Below, piece by piece: positions 60,291 to 64,000 of a DNA stretch of 64,000 bases. The notes beneath the pieces were generated by a model. That model saw nothing but the letters and a program-made list of their open reading frames with translations. It did no database searches and was not told where the DNA came from. Origin of the DNA: Paenibacillus_D tarimensis_A (GTDB taxonomy: Bacteria > Bacillota > Bacilli > Paenibacillales > Paenibacillaceae); NCBI GenBank assembly GCA_041281825.1, contig CP166298.1:3038001-3102000 (forward strand). Direction: 5' to 3'. Within the stretch, counting starts at the first letter, position 1. Each line of letters begins with the position of its first letter. Position numbers and translations under genes: made by a program.

Positions 60291-61841
60291 ATGAGCAAAG
60301 ATAACTTACCCGTACTTCTGAATTACACCATTATGATGGACCCCAACCCGCTGCAGGCCAGCACATCAACTTCCTCTTCATACGGAACGATAACGCTGGC
60401 CGTTTCCGTCCCAACCGGGGCAACGGTGTATTGCAAGGAAATCGTCCTGTATATCCCTTCCGGGCTGCTCAGCCAGAAAGATGCATTTTACCCGGAGGTG
60501 AGTACGGAGAAATGGCAGTCGCCCAGTTCCAAGGATCTCACGGGCGGAAGGGATACTGGATTGAAAACGGTCGATGTGCCGATTAAATTTTCAGCCAAAT
60601 CGTCGCAGGATTATCTGATCGACTATCCGCTAGTTCTGACTGTGGGGGTCGGTGAAATTACAACATCTCTTGGGGAGGTCGGCGGCCTGTATATACGCGA
60701 GACGTCTTCCATATCCGAAGAGGGGACATACGAGCAGAGATATCTTCCTTTCAGTCTGACGATCGGCGTCCCGGATTTTTATGTGCGTAACTTTGTGGCC
60801 GGAACATACGACAGCTCGAACACGGATATTACCCCTGGCGGCAACTTCAAAAATCGCGAAGCGATCAAGCTGAGCTGGGAAGGCAATGCCACTGAATATC
60901 AAGTTGTGACAGCGGGCGGTTCTTCCCCGTTGTACAGCGGGCAAAACAACTATTATGTACTTGAAGACGGCCTCAGCCAGACAACCACGTTCATACTGGT
61001 TGCGAGCCGGACGGACAGCCTGCGCGGCGGAACGTTATATTTGTACGAAACGTTGACGGTGCACATCATGAATCCGGACGATACGCCCAAAACGGTATCC
61101 GCCTCAGGCAACATCTCAACGACTGCCGGCTTGTCGGCCGATACGTTGAACGTCTCCGGGTTGTCCACTCTAAACGGAGGCGCCGAAATAACCGGCAAGC
61201 TGAACGTCACCGGTTTATCGACGCTTGCCGACGGAACGGTAAGGGGTACTTTTGCCGTGGAAGGCGAATCCACATTGGCGGGTGCCGCCGTGCGGGGGGC
61301 ATTATCGGTAGACGGTCCGTCCACGCTGGAAAATACAACGATCAAAGGTGACTTTAGCGCAGCAGGCAGCGTAGGGATGATTGGGTATAAAAAGATTATC
61401 GATGCCGGCACATATAAAGCCAAAACGGATGGCTTCGTCGTTGGCAATTCTCCCAGGGGGCCCTTTAATGGCTGGATTAATGGAGGGACAGACGGGTATC
61501 AAGTGTGGGCTACAAGTATTAATAATTTATCTTTTTCTCGGAACAGCTTCGTGTTTCCTGTGAGAAGAGGGGGGGATTTTTGGGTGTCACACAACAATTT
61601 CCCGTTTCCGTTCACTCAGACGGTCTACTTTTACTTTATTCCGATCGGCAGCGGTTCAAGCGGCGATAAGGTAACGGTTAAAATATCCGATGAAATCCCC
61701 AAGGATGTGATTCTGCCGAATGTGGAGGCGGACTCGTCCAAAGAAGCCGAGCAGTTTACACAGTTATTGGAAGACATTCTCGGCAAAAAAATTGAGCAAG
61801 AAAAAAAAGAAGCGTTGATTGGAGCCTTAAGGAGACTGTAA
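60291..61841 (+). CDS. Fibre-like protein with repeated beta units
   Basis: A 516-aa protein without signal peptide. The N-terminal 250 residues are beta-rich. About residues 275-355 carry short repeats of the pattern [L/V]-N-V-x-G-x-S-T-L-x-x-A/G: SADTLNVSGLSTLNGGAEIT, GKLNVTGLSTLADGTVRGTF and AVEGESTLAGAAVRGALSVD, about 20-24 residues each, as in beta-helical shafts of phage tail fibres and spike-like proteins. A 100-residue domain rich in aromatic and glycine residues follows, and a charged helical end (KKIEQEKKEALIGALRRL). GGAGGTTTTTAAAA precedes ATG 60291. It sits just before the holin, the usual place of tail-fibre genes in phages. Confidence 0.65.
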   Translation: MSKDNLPVLLNYTIMMDPNPLQASTSTSSSYGTITLAVSVPTGATVYCKEIVLYIPSGLLSQKDAFYPEVSTEKWQSPSSKDLTGGRDTGLKTVDVPIKFSAKSSQDYLIDYPLVLTVGVGEITTSLGEVGGLYIRETSSISEEGTYEQRYLPFSLTIGVPDFYVRNFVAGTYDSSNTDITPGGNFKNREAIKLSWEGNATEYQVVTAGGSSPLYSGQNNYYVLEDGLSQTTTFILVASRTDSLRGGTLYLYETLTVHIMNPDDTPKTVSASGNISTTAGLSADTLNVSGLSTLNGGAEITGKLNVTGLSTLADGTVRGTFAVEGESTLAGAAVRGALSVDGPSTLENTTIKGDFSAAGSVGMIGYKKIIDAGTYKAKTDGFVVGNSPRGPFNGWINGGTDGYQVWATSINNLSFSRNSFVFPVRRGGDFWVSHNNFPFPFTQTVYFYFIPIGSGSSGDKVTVKISDEIPKDVILPNVEADSSKEAEQFTQLLEDILGKKIEQEKKEALIGALRRL

Positions 61842-61869
61842 AGGGGCTTGCAGAAAGGATTGATTGAAT

Positions 61870-62250
61870 ATGCAAAATCTTACTCAACCGTACATTTCCG
61901 CCATCGTCCAGGCGCTATTCGGGATTCTGGCCATCTTTGTGCTGATTGGCCTAAAAGCGACCGCTAAGAAAGTGCATGTGTGGCTCGATGCACACACAAC
62001 GGCGGCACAAAGAAACATCCTGCATATGCTGGCTAAGGAGGGCTTTGCCTTTTCGGAGACGATGTTCGGCCAACTGAACGGCGAGGAAAAGCTTCAGAAG
62101 GCCATGAACTACGTTACGCAGATGCTTCAGGCACGCGGTATCCAGATATCCGGCGACGAGATCCGGGCGGCGATCGAGAAGGCGGTACTCGCCTACAAGA
62201 CACAGGTGAAGCCGGCCGATGAACCAAAAGCAACAAAAACAGCGGTATAG
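61870..62250 (+). CDS. Phage holin, LLH family
   Basis: A 126-aa protein with one N-terminal membrane helix (ALFGILAIFVLIGLKAT, about residues 15-33) followed by a soluble helical domain, RNILHMLAKEGFAFSETMFG and KLQKAMNYVTQMLQARGIQI, typical of phage_holin_LLH (PF09682, named for the Lactobacillus phage LL-H holin). Holins open the membrane and let lysins reach the wall. AAAGGATTGATTGA precedes the ATG. It lies 28 bp after the fibre-like gene and 46 bp before the lysin gene. No other phage structural or packaging genes are present. Confidence 0.85.
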   Translation: MQNLTQPYISAIVQALFGILAIFVLIGLKATAKKVHVWLDAHTTAAQRNILHMLAKEGFAFSETMFGQLNGEEKLQKAMNYVTQMLQARGIQISGDEIRAAIEKAVLAYKTQVKPADEPKATKTAV

Positions 62251-62296
62251 AATGGATCTATAATGACGCTGCACTCTATTAGAAAAGGTGGGACAT

Positions 62297-62914
62297 ATGA
62301 AAGGAATCGATTGTTCAACTCGAATTTCTGCGACTGTTGCAAAACAATTAAAAGAAACCGGTTATGGATTTATTGCCAGGTATCTCGTACCAGACAAGTA
62401 CAGTAAGCACCTGACCGCCGAAGAGGCCAAAATCATCAGCGACAGTGGCATGGATATCCTGTCAGTTTGGGAGACAACCGCAAGGCGGGCCAGCGGGGGA
62501 GGCAGCACCGGACAGCCGGACGGGGCCACGGCGTTTCAACTCGCCCGGGAAATCGGACAGCCGGAAGGCAGTGCGGTCTACTTCGCGGTGGACTATGATG
62601 CTCATCCAGCGGATTACGATGCCATTGAGCGATATCTCCGAGCAGTCGGTGCGCAACTGAAGGGCAAATACATCGTCGGTGTATACGGTTCCCATGATAT
62701 GGTCGAGGAGATGCTGCGACGCGGAGCTGCAAAAACGGCTTGGCAAACTTACGCCTGGAGCGGCGGGATGAAATCAGCGAAGGCGAACGTATATCAATAC
62801 AAGAACGGTGTAACGGTCGCCGGTATAGAGGTGGATCTGAACGAATCCTACGGCGGCGAAGGCTTCTGGAATATGGCCGGCAGATCCAAGATGATTGATA
62901 ATATAACTTCTTGA
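62297..62914 (+). CDS. DUF1906/GH25-like peptidoglycan hydrolase (lysin)
   Basis: A 205-aa protein matching the DUF1906 (Rv2525c-like glycoside hydrolase) domain, a relative of GH25 lysozymes: start GIDCSTRISATVAKQLKETG with the conserved first Asp, then YGFIARYL, AVYFAVDYDAHPADY (second conserved Asp cluster, about residues 95-109), YIVGVYGSHDMVEEM and the C-terminal VAGIEVDLNESYG. No signal peptide, so access to the wall would need the holin encoded just upstream. Such proteins are used as endolysins in several Bacillales phages. AAAGGTGGGACAT precedes the ATG. It is the last gene of the operon, followed by a bidirectional hairpin. Confidence 0.85.
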   Translation: MKGIDCSTRISATVAKQLKETGYGFIARYLVPDKYSKHLTAEEAKIISDSGMDILSVWETTARRASGGGSTGQPDGATAFQLAREIGQPEGSAVYFAVDYDAHPADYDAIERYLRAVGAQLKGKYIVGVYGSHDMVEEMLRRGAAKTAWQTYAWSGGMKSAKANVYQYKNGVTVAGIEVDLNESYGGEGFWNMAGRSKMIDNITS

Positions 62915-62969
62915 TAACCGGAGTCTCTCTAGGACAGCAGACTGTTTTGCTCACTGGAAACGAACTCAA

Positions 62970-63008
62970 AAAACGGATTCGCCTGTATGATTCGGCGGAT
63001 CCGTGTTT
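62970..63008. terminator. Bidirectional terminator-like hairpin
   Basis: AAACGGATTCGCC, loop TGTATGATTC, GGCGGATCCGTGTTT: a long stem with A tract before and T tract after, between the convergent lysin and regulator genes. Confidence 0.7.
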
Positions 63009-63022
63009 GCTTGGGGGATAAC

Positions 63023-64000
63023 TCAAAGTTCCGTGTACGTTAGTTTATACCATTCCTGATATATGACGACCGCCTGGATGCGGCTGGATACTCTCAATTT
63101 TTTGTAAACTTTTGCCGTATGCTTTTTGACGGTCTCCGGACTTATGGCAAGGAGGTTGCCGATTTCTTTGTTGGCGAGCCCCTGGGCCATCAAACGCAGC
63201 ACATTGTTCTCTTGCCTTGTAAGCTGCGGATGAAAGAAGGTCTCTCGAAGTACTGGCGATTGGGTTAAGTTCCGGGCCGGCCCGGCCTGGCATAATGAAA
63301 GAAGCAGCCTCGCGTAAGCGCGCAATTCCCTGGAAATCCCTTCGTAACTTGGCGTTTCGAGTTCTTCCATGAAGTTCGAGAGCAAAACGGTCATAGGAGT
63401 TCCTTCATCGATGAAAATTCTTATGTACCCTTCCGGTATTGCCAGCGTCAAGGCGCGAGCCAGCATCCTAAAGGCCTTTTGTACATGTCCGGTTTCGTGC
63501 AGCATGAGCGCTTGCAAAATAGCAAGTTCAATCAAGCTTCCTAAACGCCCTTGCCGCTCGGCGGCATTCTGAAGGCGGATCAAATGGCGAAGCGCCACTT
63601 TCGGCTTGTTCTGAAAACGCAGCACCCGAACCAGAGTAATATGTTCATACTCGCGGGACAGATCCGGATTACCGTCGAGCGGCAAGATACAGGTGTCGGC
63701 CCAGCGCTGAACTTCTTCTGTATCTGTCTCGCGGATCCTCAGCCGCGTCGTAAAAGCGGCTATGGCGGAAAGATATTGCTTCGCATTTAACCGAAAGATT
63801 TTCTCCTTGCATTGTTCCGCATACTCAAAAGCGGCGTCCTTCTCTCCATGCGCCCATTTTATTTTGGCCAAGGTCAGGTAACCGGGAACTAGCACTCCGG
63901 GGTTGGCATCCTTTTCCGCTCCGTCTATTCCGTTCATAGCCAAGCGGTACGCTTCGTCCAGCTCGTTTCTTTCGAACAGGCACTCACTGAGCGCCACTTG
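63023..64000 (-). CDS. MalT/LuxR-type transcriptional regulator, C-terminal part (start off window)
   Basis: The visible 324 residues hold tetratricopeptide-like helical repeats (EKDANPGVLVPGYLTLAKIK; RHLIRLQNAAERQGRLGSLI) and a C-terminal LuxR-type HTH, LTRQENNVLRLMAQGLANKE with IGNLLAISPETVKKHTAKVY. That is the end of a large MalT-like ATP-dependent activator (STAND class), normally 850-900 aa with an N-terminal NTPase. These activators respond to a small ligand. It converges on the lysin gene; whether it regulates the giant-protein operon cannot be told from this window. Confidence 0.85.
   Translation of the reverse strand, partial: QVALSECLFERNELDEAYRLAMNGIDGAEKDANPGVLVPGYLTLAKIKWAHGEKDAAFEYAEQCKEKIFRLNAKQYLSAIAAFTTRLRIRETDTEEVQRWADTCILPLDGNPDLSREYEHITLVRVLRFQNKPKVALRHLIRLQNAAERQGRLGSLIELAILQALMLHETGHVQKAFRMLARALTLAIPEGYIRIFIDEGTPMTVLLSNFMEELETPSYEGISRELRAYARLLLSLCQAGPARNLTQSPVLRETFFHPQLTRQENNVLRLMAQGLANKEIGNLLAISPETVKKHTAKVYKKLRVSSRIQAVVIYQEWYKLTYTEL

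Noticed and set aside
47924..62914. Ordinary prophage or contractile injection system
   Set aside because: Only holin and lysin are phage-like; no terminase, capsid, sheath, tube, baseplate or AAA+ gene is seen.

Overview
The window looks like the chromosome of a low-to-moderate G+C Gram-positive bacterium of the Paenibacillaceae type (Paenibacillus, Cohnella and relatives). Supporting signs are strong AGGAGG-type ribosome binding sites, frequent TTG/GTG starts, LplB/YtcP-type sugar ABC permeases with a large lipoprotein binding protein, an S-layer-anchored (SLH) glycosidase, and IS150-, IS256- and IS66-like elements. This placement is inferred from gene content; no rRNA or other marker gene is present.

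Region 1 (1-22,953) is an AT-rich accessory zone. Small genes, nearly all on the + strand, encode acetyltransferases, a chloramphenicol-phosphotransferase-like kinase, GrpB, DUF1572/DinB, three Nudix proteins, an ankyrin protein, a lipoprotein and small membrane proteins. They are separated by at least 15 copies of a nested-hairpin repeat ('repeat A'). The layout resembles an integron cassette array, but no integrase is visible and the repeats do not show canonical attC core sites. The zone is interrupted by a left-truncated IS150-like element, a divergent oxidoreductase/Crp-Fnr pair, and a 6-kb module without repeat A (AraC/GyrI-like regulator, VOC protein, short UvrA, broken VOC paralogue) that looks like drug or DNA-damage resistance. 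A second repeat family ('repeat C', about 160 bp, with a 46-bp palindrome) occurs four times plus one fragment and abuts broken genes. An intact IS256-type element sits in the loop of one repeat A hairpin with an 8-bp target duplication.

Region 2 (23,024-33,870) is a graveyard of mobile and decayed genes: two IS66 fragments in opposite orientation around a GH39 glycosidase and a sugar-permease remnant, a Tn554-type accessory gene remnant, an ABC-2 exporter with a frameshifted ATPase, a serine beta-lactamase-like hydrolase and a LacI remnant.

Region 3 (34,212-46,335) is a carbohydrate locus: a LacI repressor divergent from an operon of two permeases, a binding lipoprotein and a GH32 fructosidase, followed by a 1753-aa secreted GH30 enzyme with discoidin-like repeats, a TIG domain and three SLH repeats.

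Region 4 (46,500-62,914) holds the least familiar content. A tight operon encodes an endonuclease/exonuclease/phosphatase-fold protein, four large proteins without signal peptides (1547, 777, 1291 and 516 aa; the first resembles DUF6603 and the last has fibre-like repeats), then an LLH-type phage holin and a DUF1906/GH25-like lysin. The order suggests large cytoplasmic products released by a holin/lysin pair. A MalT/LuxR-type regulator converges on it and runs off the right edge.

Many broken genes are disrupted by single-base changes in short homopolymers, so some apparent pseudogenes may be sequencing artefacts. No tRNA, rRNA or CRISPR array was seen.
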